Source: Cliona cf. orientalis
Lineage: Eukaryota; Porifera; Demospongiae; Clionaida; Clionaidae
Length of the DNA stretch: 64,000 nt
Reading direction: 5' to 3'
Assembly (NCBI GenBank): GCA_963930775.1
Contig: OZ005689.1
Coordinates: 27,205,798 to 27,269,797, forward strand
The notes beneath the pieces are model-generated. The model searched no databases. It saw nothing but the letters and a program-made list of their open reading frames with translations, and had not been told where the DNA came from. This document shows, one piece after another, positions 47,127 through 58,909 of this stretch; within the stretch, counting starts at the first letter, position 1; every line of letters begins with the position of its first letter. Position numbers and translations under genes: made by a program.

Positions 47127-48235
47127 CCCCCTTTGTTCGCAAAAAATTTAATGGGGTGCACAGCAACACTCATGTGCTAGGTAGCACACCACAAGTGCTA
47201 TTGTACACCATAGTGTTCAGTAACACATACGAAATGTGCTAACTTACACAAAAGTGCTAATATTATTAACACGGACTGTATGGTTCTGGAAAATTTAATG
47301 TATATTCCCATGTGACCTGGCAATTGGACTATATTATACTCACAGTTGGACTAGCTAATTCAGTACATGCCATCATCCATTTTAACTCTATGAAAATTAT
47401 CTCAGGAGTGGTCAACTAATGTATATATACCATACCTAGTAATAAAAAGTACCAACATATTAATTTTTAAGTCCATCACAATGCACAGTATTATTATAAT
47501 GCAATAATAACCATTTACACAAAATTATAGTGTAGAGAGATGGTGCTTGATAATTACAGCTAATTGGTTCCCACGAGTTAATCCACTACTTTTTATAGCA
47601 TGAAGCATTATGACAATTTGGGGGACATTTCGCGATAAAAAATATATCGCACTACCCGTATTGACCGCTAAAAATGTACTTTTTCTTTCAGAACAGAGAC
47701 TCTCAGAGATAATCCGATTCAGTACAGCCTGAAAAGAAGAGTATGAGGACTAAGAAAGCTTTGACAGCGAGGAGGTTCGGCCAAAGCGGCAGATAAGCTG
47801 TGTAAAATCGTCGATCTTCGATTATTACACTGGCACTATTGACATGAGGGGGTGTGTCCACTTGTAATGACATCATCATCATAGGGAATGCCCGGTCGCG
47901 TTCAGTACGGGTCACATTTTAATAAGTAGGGTCTCCCCTTCATATTGAGATCCAGGATGTGAAATTCCGGAGGGGACAAAGTTGTGTAAAATTGGACATT
48001 ATACAATGCATTACTTTGAGGCTCTCTGCATTGCGGTTTCCATAGCGGCTTATTTGAATATTAATTTTTTGTTATCACTCCTATAATTTGTGACGCGGCA
48101 TTTATCTTACAATATCGATATCATGTACAATAGCTATTGTGTACTGGAGGGAATCTGTCGAGGATAGCTATATCTAGCTACTCATGCATGCAGAAGAGCA
48201 AAAATAAGCTGCGTCACAAGATCATCTTTACCTGT
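47127..48235. other. Non-coding stretch
   Basis: No gene recognised. Confidence 0.4.
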
Positions 48236-48446
48236 TACGAGTCAAGGTGACGACTACCTGGATGATTTACGATTACCGAGGGCTCGAAGAGCCAAACAAA
48301 AAGCTGTATCACCAGATCGTCTTTACCCGTTACGAGTTGTTGACGAAGACGAAGTACAATAGCTGGTTAAAGTTCACTACGAGGGCTACTCTACAAGCTA
48401 CGACGAATGGAGGGCAAGAGGTGATATCACTGAGCTCGAGACTTTA
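48236..48446 (+). pseudogene. Tudor-knot / chromo-barrel-like fragment, internal stop
   Basis: The plus frame reads DYLDDLRLPRARRAK, SPDRLYPLRVVDEDEV, a TAG at 48360-48362, then LVKVHYEGYSTSYDEWRA. It is a diverged copy of the minus-strand gene at 50.1-50.9 kb, which has CAG at the stop position. The barrel in this family binds modified histone tails. Confidence 0.75.
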
Positions 48447-48920
48447 ATCTTAAATATAGCTAACTAGTTGGTGTATGCATATTAAACAACATCCATGCAT
48501 AATGGCCGAAGCAAATACTACAAGACTAAACACTAAACACTATCGATCAAGAGAATACAGTTCGACTGTCAATAAATAAGTAGATGTATAATGCAGTATA
48601 TCTCACTTATTAATATTAATGAGTGTATATACCATGATATTGTTATGGCCACAGCAGCTGCTTAAAATTTGTCATTAGCTAGTGTGCATATGCTGCCAAG
48701 CTAAAATGAAATTACTTGTGTACATGTGTAGTGCATATTAATGATTGTGTGTGAGGTGATGCCCATTATGAACGATTATAACATGTGGCTACAATGAGCA
48801 TGCATTACTATTGATTTGTATATGTTTATGTTATGCATGTGCTGAACCTGTAGCTATGTGTATTATGCGTGTGTACATTAATTTGTGTAGCTATAACGTT
48901 TTCGTAAATTGTCCACAGCC
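48447..48920. other. Non-coding stretch
   Basis: AT-rich, nothing recognised. Confidence 0.4.
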
Positions 48921-50100
48921 ATTATCTGTTTACAATATCCCATCCAAACAAGAGTGGAATCCCATCAACTGATTTGACGGTTGATGTTGACGAAGATCAA
49001 GTCACTGGAGATTCAACCCCTGTACTAAAAGCAATATACCGGGTTGCTCATAAAACTTTCACATCACGATGTGAGTGTGAACATCACTGAAAAGATATAT
49101 GGCCGGTTCAAATCAAAGCTGTGGCGAATGGGCCAGCTACTTGATAAGCACCGAGGAGGAAATCAGCGATCCTGCCATCTTAAAGAGGTGGGAGAACGAG
49201 CAGTGGAAATCGCTATTGGATCGATCTGACCTACACGAGCAAACCATTCACAGCATGCTGAAGAGAAAGGGTGATCAATTGGCATTAGAGGCTGTCAAAA
49301 GAATTAAGCTGGATCAACAAAACAAGGAGTTAATGAAGGAAAATGAAGTACTCAAAGACACAGTGAACATCCTTACTCAGGATACCACTAGACGAAGCAA
49401 GTCGAGAAAAAAGTGGACATCCTATTCAGTTAAACAACAGCAACGAAAAAGACAATAACTCAAAGAACGTGTAAGTGCCAGGCTATTGGATGTTGACGAT
49501 CACTTTGAAGCTACTGCTATCAGCTTCAAGAACAAGGAAACTAGGGAGCTATTGACGGTTGCATACCCGTGTGATGGACATACATGCAGCTGAATGTTCT
49601 ACTAGTAGCAAATTTCAACGGGATGACGAATCAGAGAAATCCTTAACAGACATGCTACTCTATGTGAAAGAGAAATATGGGATATCTGATAAAGCCTATC
49701 ATGAATTGAGCATGCTAGCATCATCAATGCCTCGCTCATTATTATGAGCTAAAGAAGCGCCAACTTGAGCTCAACGACCAGTTTGTAATTTCTCCAACAC
49801 CCGATGGCACAATCGGTGTCCAACAGTCCTTGCGTTCAAGATTGCATGCACGAATTCGTGTTCTGAAGCAAGCAAGGTTGTCACAGCAACAAACACTAGA
49901 TAACCACATACGTGTCAAACTCAGTGCAGATGGGACAAGGATTGGAAGAAAGCTACATGTAATAAATATCACATTTACTCTGCTGGATGAAGGGCAAAAG
50001 GCTCGAGCTGATTCTGGAAATCATTTATAATTGCGATCCTACAAGCACCTGAAAAGTATGAGCATCTCAAATGTGGCCTTGATCAAGTTTGCAAAGAGTG
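48921..50100 (+). pseudogene. Transposase-like gene with DxG motif, truncated
   Basis: Plus-strand pieces: VDEDQVTGDSTPVLKAIY (about 48988), WASYLISTEEEISD and WENEQWKSLLDRSDLHEQ (49099-49458), an in-frame TAA at 49456, LKERVSARLLDVDDHF, MLLYVKEKYGISDKAYHEL, PTPDGTIGVQQSL, and VKLSADGTRIGRKLHVINITF (about 49905-49975), then LQAPEKYEHLKCGLDQ to about 50100. The SADGT segment carries a likely catalytic Asp on the first strand of an RNase H-like fold. I know this layout from uncharacterised proteins of sponges and cnidarians that look distantly like RAG1/Transib cores. The rest of the core is cut off where the opposing gene begins. Confidence 0.55.
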
Positions 50101-50109
50101 GCAAAAAAG

Positions 50110-50855
50110 CACCATGATCGTGGTGATGAAAATCTTCTCTTGTACCATCCCCTCGGACAAAATCAAAGGCAAGCATGTAGCCTGGGTGGTGTACTGCTTT
50201 TGTACATACTTCGTCACCCTCCTTTAAGGGTTGATAATCAGCAATAGGTCGTCTCTGGTATAGGTGGAAGCGTATTGATCGGAGTATGACAAAGCAGAAA
50301 TCTCCATGCTCATTGAGTCCTCTGTAATACCATCCCTCTCCCAGAATGTCTTGTAGATCTTGGTACTGCTTGATCGTATACTTCCCCCCTCCTACTTCCA
50401 CTGCTCTGGCCTTTAATTCACCATCAAATATTAGCCTGTCAAAAGGCATTCTTAGTCTGATTTTGGGGGCTTTTCTTTCTGCCACTGGTGAGGGAAGCCT
50501 TAATCCCGACTAATAGCTCGCGATAGAGATTAAATGGACTGATTAGTGAGCCAGCTTCCGAGGTATCTTCACTGAACGTGTCACCATCCCCATGGCCAGT
50601 TTCATCACCAGAGTGTAAGTCTACGATGTCGTCTTTTGCCCTCCATTCGTTGTAGCTTGGAGAGTAGCCCTCGTAGTGAACTTTAACCAGCTGTCGTACT
50701 TCATCTTTGTCCACAACTCGTAACGGGTAAAGACGATCTGGTGATGCAGCTTTTATTTTGGTTCTTCGGACCCTCAGTAATCGTAAATCATCCAGGTAGT
50801 TCACCGCTGGTCTCTTTCTCAGCCTTGATTGTGACATCTCTCCGGCCTGGAGCAT
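50110..50855 (-). CDS. Tudor-knot domain protein, one frameshift
   Basis: On the minus strand, from an ATG at 50855 or 50837: YLDDLRLLRVRRTK, a barrel RLYPLRVVDKDEVRQLVKV, HYEGYSPSYNEWRAKDDIV, an acidic linker (SGDETGHGDGDTFSED), LYRELLVGIKASL, then one base out of frame (near 50470) KIRLRMPFDRLIFDG, LQDILGEGWYYRGLNEHGD, FCFVILRSIRFHLYQRRP. The first part is a chromo-barrel/Tudor-knot; the second is conserved but unnamed. Its 3' end abuts, tail to tail, the truncated plus-strand gene at about 50.1 kb, so the true C-terminus may be lost. It is related to the fragment at 48.2 kb. Confidence 0.65.
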
Positions 50856-51550
50856 GCACAGTACAGCGCTATTGGCTATAGCTAGCTAGCTAGCAATAAA
50901 TTGACATGATCGACCCATACGTTGTGACGTCATCGACAGGTACCTGCACAAAAATAAACGCGGGAAATTATTGATGGAATGTCCCTAGAATTTTCCTAAT
51001 GGTGGAATGGGGTCTTCCAGCTCATTCACACACAGAACGTGGTAAGTATTAGTGGGAACAAACACAAAAGCATTAAAGTGATCTGAGAAGAATACTGATT
51101 CACAGGTTTTCTACAATGAAGTACAATGAGCTATCTTTTACAAAAAATTCCTCAATAAACACAAAAACAGGAAATTCATCAACTTCTTTTATTAAAACAC
51201 AGTGCTTCTTGTACAGGATACTGTTAGTGTTCACCCATTTTGCACTGCAAAGGAATAAAAATGATATCCAAAAATAAGGGGTATAAATGTGGGAGAGCAA
51301 GAAAAGGACAAGGAGAGAAGGGAGAAAGATACAAAGAGGGTACGAGGGATTGAGAAAGTGAAGGAGAGAAAGGAGGTAGGGAACGGTTGGAAAGGTGAGG
51401 GAGCAAGGGTCTGGGTAAAGATTGAAGGATTACTGGGTATTAGGGAAAGGAGGGACTCCGAGGAAAAGGTTAAAAGACAGGAGAGATCAAGTGGGAGGTT
51501 GAAATACTTGTGTACTTGTGAGAGTAGTGGGATCCACATAATATCGTAGA
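50856..51550. other. Non-coding stretch with a GA-rich tract
   Basis: 51290-51500 is purine-rich (GGAGAAAGG-like) and gives spurious open frames. No gene seen. Confidence 0.45.
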
Positions 51551-54110
51551 TTGTGCTCTGGTTTGTACTCTCCTGGTCCCATCTCCAATTTTATTCCACC
51601 AAGTGATTCCCTGCAGCTGTTGATGTCTCACAGCAAGAGTGTGGGCCACATTAATAAAATTTCCAAGGTTACCACCAAGCTTTTTGAATTAACTATGTTT
51701 CGCCTCGTACCTCATTGTCCAGTGGCATATCAAAGGCCCATAACTATAGAAAGCAAAGATCAGTCAATAAATAAGGCATACAATATCATGCATAATAGTA
51801 CACACATGCATACTGGGTACTACGCAGCAGATACACTTACAGGTGCATCAATCGAGGCATGTGAACAATATAGTGCATCTTGGGGATGACAGATCTATGT
51901 CGATACAGTTTACAGAACTTGCTATGATGAAGCTTTATAACATATTCCAAGTAACCAACATTGTCTTCTGTGAAGCGAGGAGCAAACAGATAGTTATCTC
52001 CAACATTAAGTTCTTTCAGTGCTCGTCACCCTCAGGAACCTTACTGCCAACCATTGCTGGAAGTAGGCGAGCTAACAGCCACATCTGTGACACTGTATGT
52101 GCAGTGGCGGATCCAGGATTTCTAGAAGGGGGGGTTCTAATATACTGTTGTGCGCGAATTTTTAGAAGCCACGCCCATTTTGGGTTAAACCACGCCCACT
52201 TTCAATCGTTTTTTTGAGACAATCTACCAGCTCTTTCTGTTTTCGAACGAATTTCTTCTAAAGTATTCTAAGGTGAGCCATAGCAGCAGTTTTCTTAGTT
52301 CTGTAGCCAGAAAGGGGGGTTCCATTTACCTATCATCAGTATACTTCTTAGTGCTAGGTGTAGCCAAAAGGGGGGTTCCTGTGCACCTCTGGATCCGCCA
52401 CTGATGTGTAGGTTATACATTAAAAGTTATTTTTGTATGACCAAATTATGTGAACACAGAAAATTACCATACGCTAAAGCAAGAACACATACCCTGCACG
52501 CACACCACCCTAGCAGTCATCTTCCTTCTCATATTTAGAATAGACTTGTACATTATGCATGTGAAGAAAGCATATGGTCAGCTATGGGCGTGGTTGATAG
52601 GTGTGACCTATACTAAATCAAGCGTCGTTAGCCCTCATGGCTAGAGTTGGTCAATTCCGTGCAAGCCAGTTTGTTTTTCGGCTTTTTTTGCCGTTAATGT
52701 TAATTGTCACCACATTTCACTCAGGTAATTACTATCCATGGGTGTGGCAGTTCAACGTATCACAAGAGGGCATGGCCATGGCCAGTCATTCTTGTACTTA
52801 CTAAAGTTAATAATAGTACCTGTTTGTTTTAGTAGATTGTCAGTACTACGAAGTTTGTCACTGTTGATGGTGCTTTGGTGATCACTTTCCATATATCCAA
52901 GCTCATATTGGATAAGTTGATTCGGTTCATCCAGGGTGAAGTATCCTTGGGAGATAATACAATGTTGAAGCAACAACTTGGCCTCATATTGCAGTCCACC
53001 CTCCAGAACATCATGAAGAATATCGGGGACTAGCGTACCACTACAGATGTCAAAATATCGCAACTCCATTCAGCCGTTGAGCAAGCGGTCCAATTGTTGC
53101 AGATCCAGGAAGTGCATCCGGTGGCACATTCCAGTGCATGCAATTTTTGCCGTTTTTTATCTATTTTTCTTACCTGTTCTATCTAGGCCATCTTTCACTT
53201 CTAGGACTCCAAACAAAGACCAGAAGACAGAGAGGAACTCTTCTAATTTCCGCTCATTTAAGTCCCATAACCTGGAGACATTCATGAGCTCCACGGCAAC
53301 CGCTTTTGTGCGTGCTACTCTCAAGCGCTCACAAAAAGTACCTCGCGTAAAAAGTGGCACATTTTGGTTCCCTAGGATGGATTCCCATGATTCAAGTACC
53401 ATTCTGTAGCTCTTGTATTGCTCTACAATATAAAACTGGAACGAAGCTTCTTAACAACAGCTACAAGATTGATCGCTCTCAACGCTGAACGATATTTGGG
53501 AGACAGATTTCCAAGAAGAAAATAGAAAAAATCTACAGCATGTGTATTGGTAATTAAAATCCATGTACTGTGACATGTATATTTGTATGGGGGTGCCCCA
53601 CTAACAAACAATAATCAGTAGAGGTGTAGGTGAGTTGACTAACCTAAAGCATGTGCATAAATGCCTAGTGCGTACCAAGTTTGTGCTTTGTCCGTCTCGA
53701 GCCTAGCGGATTACACACTTCCACATCATCATCATAATATAAAAATATCTCAAGAGATCCTTTCTTAGCTGAAAAAGGGGATGTGTAAGCATGCACCCTT
53801 CCATCGCAGTAATCATGCAAGAATCCATCTCTACTTTTGTGACCTCTAGAAATCTACAACATACAACATGTACATTTGTTTGTAGGTGCCTAGCAACCAA
53901 AGTTTTTATAGGCAATTGGTAAGGGGTTGAGTCATCATAAAGTAGGCCAATGATGAACAGAGGTCAACTACCAATAAATATGTTTTCACAAGGATCTACA
54001 CAGTACAAAGTTCACACATCATGAATGGCTTTGTTCTTCAAAAGCACTTTCAACGTCTTGAGGATGGGAACATATATCATCACATCTTTCTTCATCTGTG
54101 AGCGACACCT
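51551..54110 (-). pseudogene. Decayed large gene of an unnamed transposon-like family (HDxLEG type)
   Basis: Minus-strand fragments in order: DVMIYVPILKTLKVLLKN (54100-54020), MEGCMLTHPLFQ (53800), FYFLLGNLSPKYRSALRAIN (53540), WESILGNQNVPLFTRG (53390), PDILHDVLEGGLQYEAKLLL and YFTLDEPNQLIQYELGY (53040-52860), SQMWLLARLLPAMVGSKVP (52085), after a TGA and a shift, NVGYLEYVIKLHHSKFC and VIPKMH (51960-51880), then GPLICHWTMRYEAKHS and NFINVAHTLAVRHQ (51735-51620). I recognise the series HDxLEG / MRYEAKH / FKKL as one uncharacterised family common in sponges, cnidarians and fish, probably transposon-derived. It is dead. Two MITEs lie in or beside it. A likely N-terminal exon is at 58.9-59.3 kb. 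Confidence 0.65.
52102..52403. mobile_element. hAT-like MITE, ATGTG duplication, 302 bp
   Basis: Ends CAGTGGCGGATCCAG and inverted CAGTGGCGGATCCAG, ATGTG at 52097-52101 and 52404-52408. Inside are GGGGGGTTC and CCACGCCCA blocks shared with the other copies. Confidence 0.9.
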
Positions 54111-54123
54111 ACCAGATCCAATT

Positions 54124-54444
54124 CAATGGCAGATCCAGGGGGGTAAGGGGGGTGCAAGTGTACCCCCCTTTGGGCTGCATCTAACACTAAGAAGTATTGC
54201 TGTTAAACTAAATGGAACCCCCTTTCTGGCTAGAAAACTGCTGCTGTGGCTCACCATGGAATGCTTTAGAAGAAATTCGTTCGAAAACAGATCGATTGGA
54301 CTGGTAGGGCTGGTAGTTTGTCTCAAAAACGATCGAAGTGGGCGTGGTTTTGCCCCAGAGTGGGCGTGGCTTCTAAAATTTTGCGCATGCTTCACGCACA
54401 AGACTATTACTACCCCCCTTCTAGAAATCCTAGGTCCGCCACTG
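54124..54444. mobile_element. hAT-like MITE, CAATT duplication, 321 bp
   Basis: Ends CAATGGCAGATCCAG and inverted CAGTGGCGGACCTAG, CAATT at 54119-54123 and 54445-54449. It is inverted relative to the copy at 52.1 kb (GGGCGTGG block on the opposite strand). Confidence 0.88.
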
Positions 54445-54824
54445 CAATTGTCACAAGCCTTGTACCTAGAGTTATTAACTTGGGTTCCTATGGTATATAT
54501 AGTAATCGACATATCAGCTAATAGTGCATTATATGAGTAACTGAGAACCATAGTGGTGTATCCTTTGGAAGTCTGGTTCGAATTATTGTGTGACAAAGTT
54601 TATGGTATAGAATAAAATCTAGTGGGTGTGTTGTATTCCAGAAGATACAAAATCTATTTAAAGAAACACTTTCATGATGGTATAACCACATTACAGAAGT
54701 TTACAGACAATATCAATGTTCAGGAGACTAGTAGTAACAGCTACTGTTTATCTTGTTGATGCATGTATAGCGGCTACAAGTTTTCAGAAATTAGTGACTA
54801 CTTGCTAATTCAAGTTTATACTTG

Positions 54825-57800
54825 TTATTCTTCACTCTCACTGTCAGTGCTGACATCACCCGAAAGTAGCTCGTGATAGAAGTCGTGATGAATGGGTGGA
54901 ATAAAATCCAGCATTGATAGGATGTCTTGAACCTTGTTCGTGTTCAAGGTACGTGGACCGGAATAGGCAGTGGTAAAGGAGAACCGGCCAAGATCAGCTG
55001 GACGTCCTTTTGCTTTACGCTTTAAGTCCACCTCTTTCCAGGCTTCTAGCTCATTCAGACTGCGTCGAAATCGGAATTTCAGCGGAGCATCCTTTTTCAC
55101 CTGGATCCAACGAATTGACATCCAGTCAACAGCCCTTCCCACAGTGTCTTCTTTTCGATTAACAATCAATTTTTTCAATTCTTTGATCGACTTAAAATCC
55201 TTGGATGTCATCTCCACAACTGAGAAGGGATTGGTATGACATGCATTGCGAACGAGATCATACCACTCGTGTGGAGTGTAAATCTGCTGGTGTCGACGCT
55301 TTGCCTGTTCTATTATACCAAAATCTCTGTCATTTGGTAAGTAGGAATGCCCAGGCACCATAAACTTGTGGTCTATTACATCAAAGGGTAAGTCAGGGTT
55401 AGCCACGACATGAAGATAAAGGCATAGCAGGTTAGCATTTCGATTCTGACCGCCACAAGAGTCGCTATACAGAATTAAGTGAGAGGCTGAAGTGGACATA
55501 GAGCTCACATGTCGTAAAAGGCACAATCCTATTTCTGTCGATCCCCGTGCAGCTATCCCCTCATGCCACATATATGCACTACGCTCGTCCGTTCCTCCAT
55601 TATGAATACCGAAGTTGTATGTCCACAACTGTCTCTTGTAGAACATGACATTTGTCGTCAGCTGAGGGGTAGGTAGGGTTTGTTGCAAATCAAACGACAG
55701 CAAAACAACATCCTGGTTAGACTTGGCATACATGCTATCTTCTTTCAACTGATGATAAGCATGTTGAGCTTTTATCTTATGCAGATCCCACTCACATTGT
55801 AACTGTGACTTCTTTCCTGCATCACTCTCAGCAGTTGTCTGTGAATTGAACGAATCACACACCTGGCAAGTATCTGACCTAGGCCTGAGGGAAAAACGTG
55901 ACTAGTCAGGGGCGGATCTAGGATTTTTAGTATGGTGGGGTTGTAGGTTTGATTGCGCACGAAGCGCGCGAAAAAATTTGCGACCACGCCCACTTTTAGT
56001 CGCCCCAGATGACCTAGTAACACTGCAGTAACACTGTAGACATAGAGCTTTACCACGCCTAGCACCACAGCTGACTCTTGTGGTCTACAGTAGATTATTC
56101 ATAGCTGAAGCCATGTTCAGGGTGTACCACTAACCACCGTGCACCACCTGTTGGTTTGAGGCCAATTATATACTACACAGCTTGTCTGCTGCTAAACATA
56201 CAGTGGCAGCTAGTGTGCCAAGCTATAGTAAGCCTTGTATACAAGTGGGAGGGGCTGCTCAAAATCGTTTGGGGGGGTTGCAACCCCAGCAACCCCCCCC
56301 CCTAGAGCCGCCCCTGCTAGTATAAAGTTTAAGTATGTACAAGAACAACGAGAGCACTACAGTGCATAACGCTCGGCGTGTACTACGTGTATACAGGTTG
56401 ACGTTGTGTACAATGAGATAAGTTGTTGCACTGAATTGCAACTTCGTAAAAAAATGTACAGCAAGGCTAACACGTATGAATATAGCAGACTTACGAATAC
56501 TGGAAGTTTTGTCCAAGTATGCAAGACAAAGCGCTATATGGCTAGGGTCGCATCCTAGCCATAGCATGTTTGTATACAAAGCAACATTATTGCTGACTCA
56601 GCCAATAGAGGCGTGCGCTATATAGAAAGTGTCACGTGGCGATTGCGCAATTTAGTAGTTACGTAAGCCTGCATTCTGATGTGCTCTATATAGAATCAAC
56701 GTCCTCCACGTGACCACAAGTAGTATACAGAGCCGTAGAGAACCGTTTATATGGATTGTAAACTACGAAATAACCGTAAAAAGCGCCCTTTCTCTAGAAG
56801 GATGGCATCTTACACAAATCCGTGAGTAGCAAATCAAGAAAAACTGGCGATAAACATGCTGGTAGATCCACTTTGTTGTATATGCTCCATTTGAAAGCAG
56901 GAAACTTGGAACAGACACACACACAAAGTGAGTACTGTAACCCTCGTGTGCATGCGCCGAGCGTAAACTACAATGATACTAGATCCTGCTCAAGATGGCT
57001 AGTGCCAGACTATATGGGGTGGGGGTGGGGGGGGTGGCATAATATTTGTGTGGAAACAGAGGAACTAATTTCCAGCTGTAGGTGAGTGGAAAGGAAGTGG
57101 GTTGTTCAGATGTTATCACAATACTTGCATGTTTGTACAATACTAAAGTTTATCACTTACATTCCAAAAGAGAGATTAAAACTCTCATTGAATGTTTTTC
57201 TGTATACCCACTCGCTGCAGGTGGTTTCTCTTTTCTCCTCTCTACATTTTTCCTTATACAGGAGGTACATCTTGGTGACAGACAACTCTGGACTTAGATA
57301 TTTTCGATGTGGATTGTCTTGACGCGAGTAGTGGGACTGGCAGCGAGGGAAACTATCAATGTGACTCTTAATGAAAGCAACGTCATCTTCATCGGTCTTA
57401 TTCCCGGGACAATGTCGGCCACGTTCATCAGAATGCGGAGTGCCACCTGTCTTAATCTGTGCTTTGAGAGCACGTTCGAGTCGACCGTTAGAAACGCCGT
57501 GAATACCAAGGAAGGCAGTTTTACATACCTCTTCCGATATAGCACCATTCTTGACGAAGTACATTCTCGAATATCTCCGCCTGGAAGTCAGTGCCTTCGT
57601 GTACTTTCTTTTTGTCCTCATCACTCTAATGCATCCGCACAAATATGCATTTTGAACATTGAAATCACCAGATTCCCAAAATCCAGCGAACAACTTCTTC
57701 CTTTGGTCTTCGGAAATCTTGTCGAAGCATTTGAGGGCACATCCACAAGGACGTGTGCCCATTTGCTTGGCAGTAACCTGAAAGTGCGGTGTGCAATGTT

Positions 57801-58360
57801 ACACAGGACTATGGCAATTGTAGTCTGAGTCATGCAGACAAACTGAGTGAGCAGGGGCAGATCCAGGGGGGGAACACAGGGCACATTCCCCCCCCCCCCC
57901 ACACACACACTCACGTACACACACATGCACATCCCATCATGTAGCTCTAGCAGCTTAGCTATATAGCATTAATAGGATGTGCCCCCCCCTCCTAAATTCC
58001 TAGATCCGCCCCTGGTGAGCGTGTGCATGCATGTACGTACGTGTGTGTTGAGAGCGTGTGGGCGTATGTAAGCTAATATTACATCCAAATGTACCTTTTT
58101 TTTGTCGCTGAAAGGTAATCTTTTCCTGAATTACGCAGTCGCTTACGCTTTGTCTTCTGCCAATTTTCAACATTTCTTTTCCGTTTTTTAGTCGGCGTGG
58201 TACCACTGCTTGGGCCACACTCACAACCCAAGGGTTCCACAGTAGACGAAGAGCCACTTGAAGGAGTGCCACTCTCTGATGACTCACTGGACGATGCGCT
58301 TGAATTCAATAAACCAGCACCCGATGGACCAGGATCGCTGCCGGTGGCCATATTTGACAT
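54825..58360 (-). CDS. Transposase-like protein (SDSCGGQN family), three exons, nearly intact
   Basis: Exons on the minus strand: 58360-58095, 57777-57161 and 55884-54825, about 647 residues. Exon 1 is Ser-rich then basic (TKKRKRNVENWQK), likely nuclear. Exon 2 has CGCALKCFDKISE, DERGRHCPGN, HIDSFPRCQSHYSRQ and LSPELSVTKMYLLY. Exons 2 and 3 join in phase (split ATG codon) into PRSDTCQVCDSF. Exon 3 has VVLLSFDLQQTLPTP, RQLWTYNFGIH, LILYSDSCGGQNRN, PGHSYLPNDRDFGIIEQ and an acidic end. I infer an RNase H-like D, D, E set from SFD, YSD and IIE. Relatives occur in cnidarians and insects as uncharacterised proteins. Exon 1 joins exon 2 only if the run of 8 A (58096-58103) has one more base, so a homopolymer indel is likely. 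A TAA closes it at 54825. Confidence 0.75.
55907..56316. mobile_element. hAT-like MITE, CTAGT duplication, 410 bp
   Basis: Ends CAGGGGCGGATCTAGG and inverted CAGGGGCGGCTCTAGG, CTAGT at 55902-55906 and 56317-56321. It lies in the second intron of the 54.8-58.4 kb gene. Confidence 0.9.
57852..58014. mobile_element. hAT-like MITE, GTGAG duplication, 163 bp
   Basis: Ends CAGGGGCAGATCCAGG and inverted CAGGGGCGGATCTAGG, GTGAG at 57847-57851 and 58015-58019. It lies in the first intron of the 54.8-58.4 kb gene. Confidence 0.9.
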
Positions 58361-58909
58361 GAAGTCTTTAGCAAAGAGGCTTCGCTAGCCTGCTGAAAGG
58401 CACGGTAGGGGCGATCAACCTGGATCAAAAACACTAGACGCCAACTTTAGCTATGCTGCATGCACGAGGTGAGCGAGTCATGTGACCGCATTTCGAGATT
58501 GGATTGGTTACATCTAGGTTAGACCACTATGCCTCTTGTGAAACGCACAATTTTTACTACAGCAGAAACAAAAGGGGAGTGGTCACGGCGAGAGTGAGCG
58601 TACAGCACTATTTGATCCACACACGTATTTATATGATAACCTCCATTAGTAAAAAGCAAAAAGATAAATTTTTAATTAAAGTGGTTTAGATCACTATGGT
58701 TCTCAAGGGCTCATATAATAATATGGATGTGTAGAACAAATAAATACCCACCACATAGGCATGCATTATTTAGAATGGAAATCCACGGAACAAAGTTAGT
58801 ATGGGGATGCAAAATTTCATTCTTACAGGTTCCGATGGAATAAAACATGTTACTATTACAAAAACGAACAGGAATGATCGGTACTGTACATGCATACAAA
58901 ACGTCTTTA

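Larger units (their letters stand above)
54528..58719. mobile_element. Putative 4.2-kb DNA transposon with a nearly intact three-exon gene
   Basis: The left end ATTATATGAG...GAGAACCATAGTG (54528-54556) is repeated inverted at 58691-58719 with about four mismatches in 29 bases. The whole three-exon gene lies between. No clean target duplication was seen. The unit seems to interrupt the HDxLEG pseudogene, whose parts lie on both sides. It carries two MITEs in its introns. Confidence 0.6.

Noticed and set aside
51231..51539. Ser/Pro/Leu-rich minus-strand frame of 102 codons
   Set aside because: Complement of a purine-rich simple tract.
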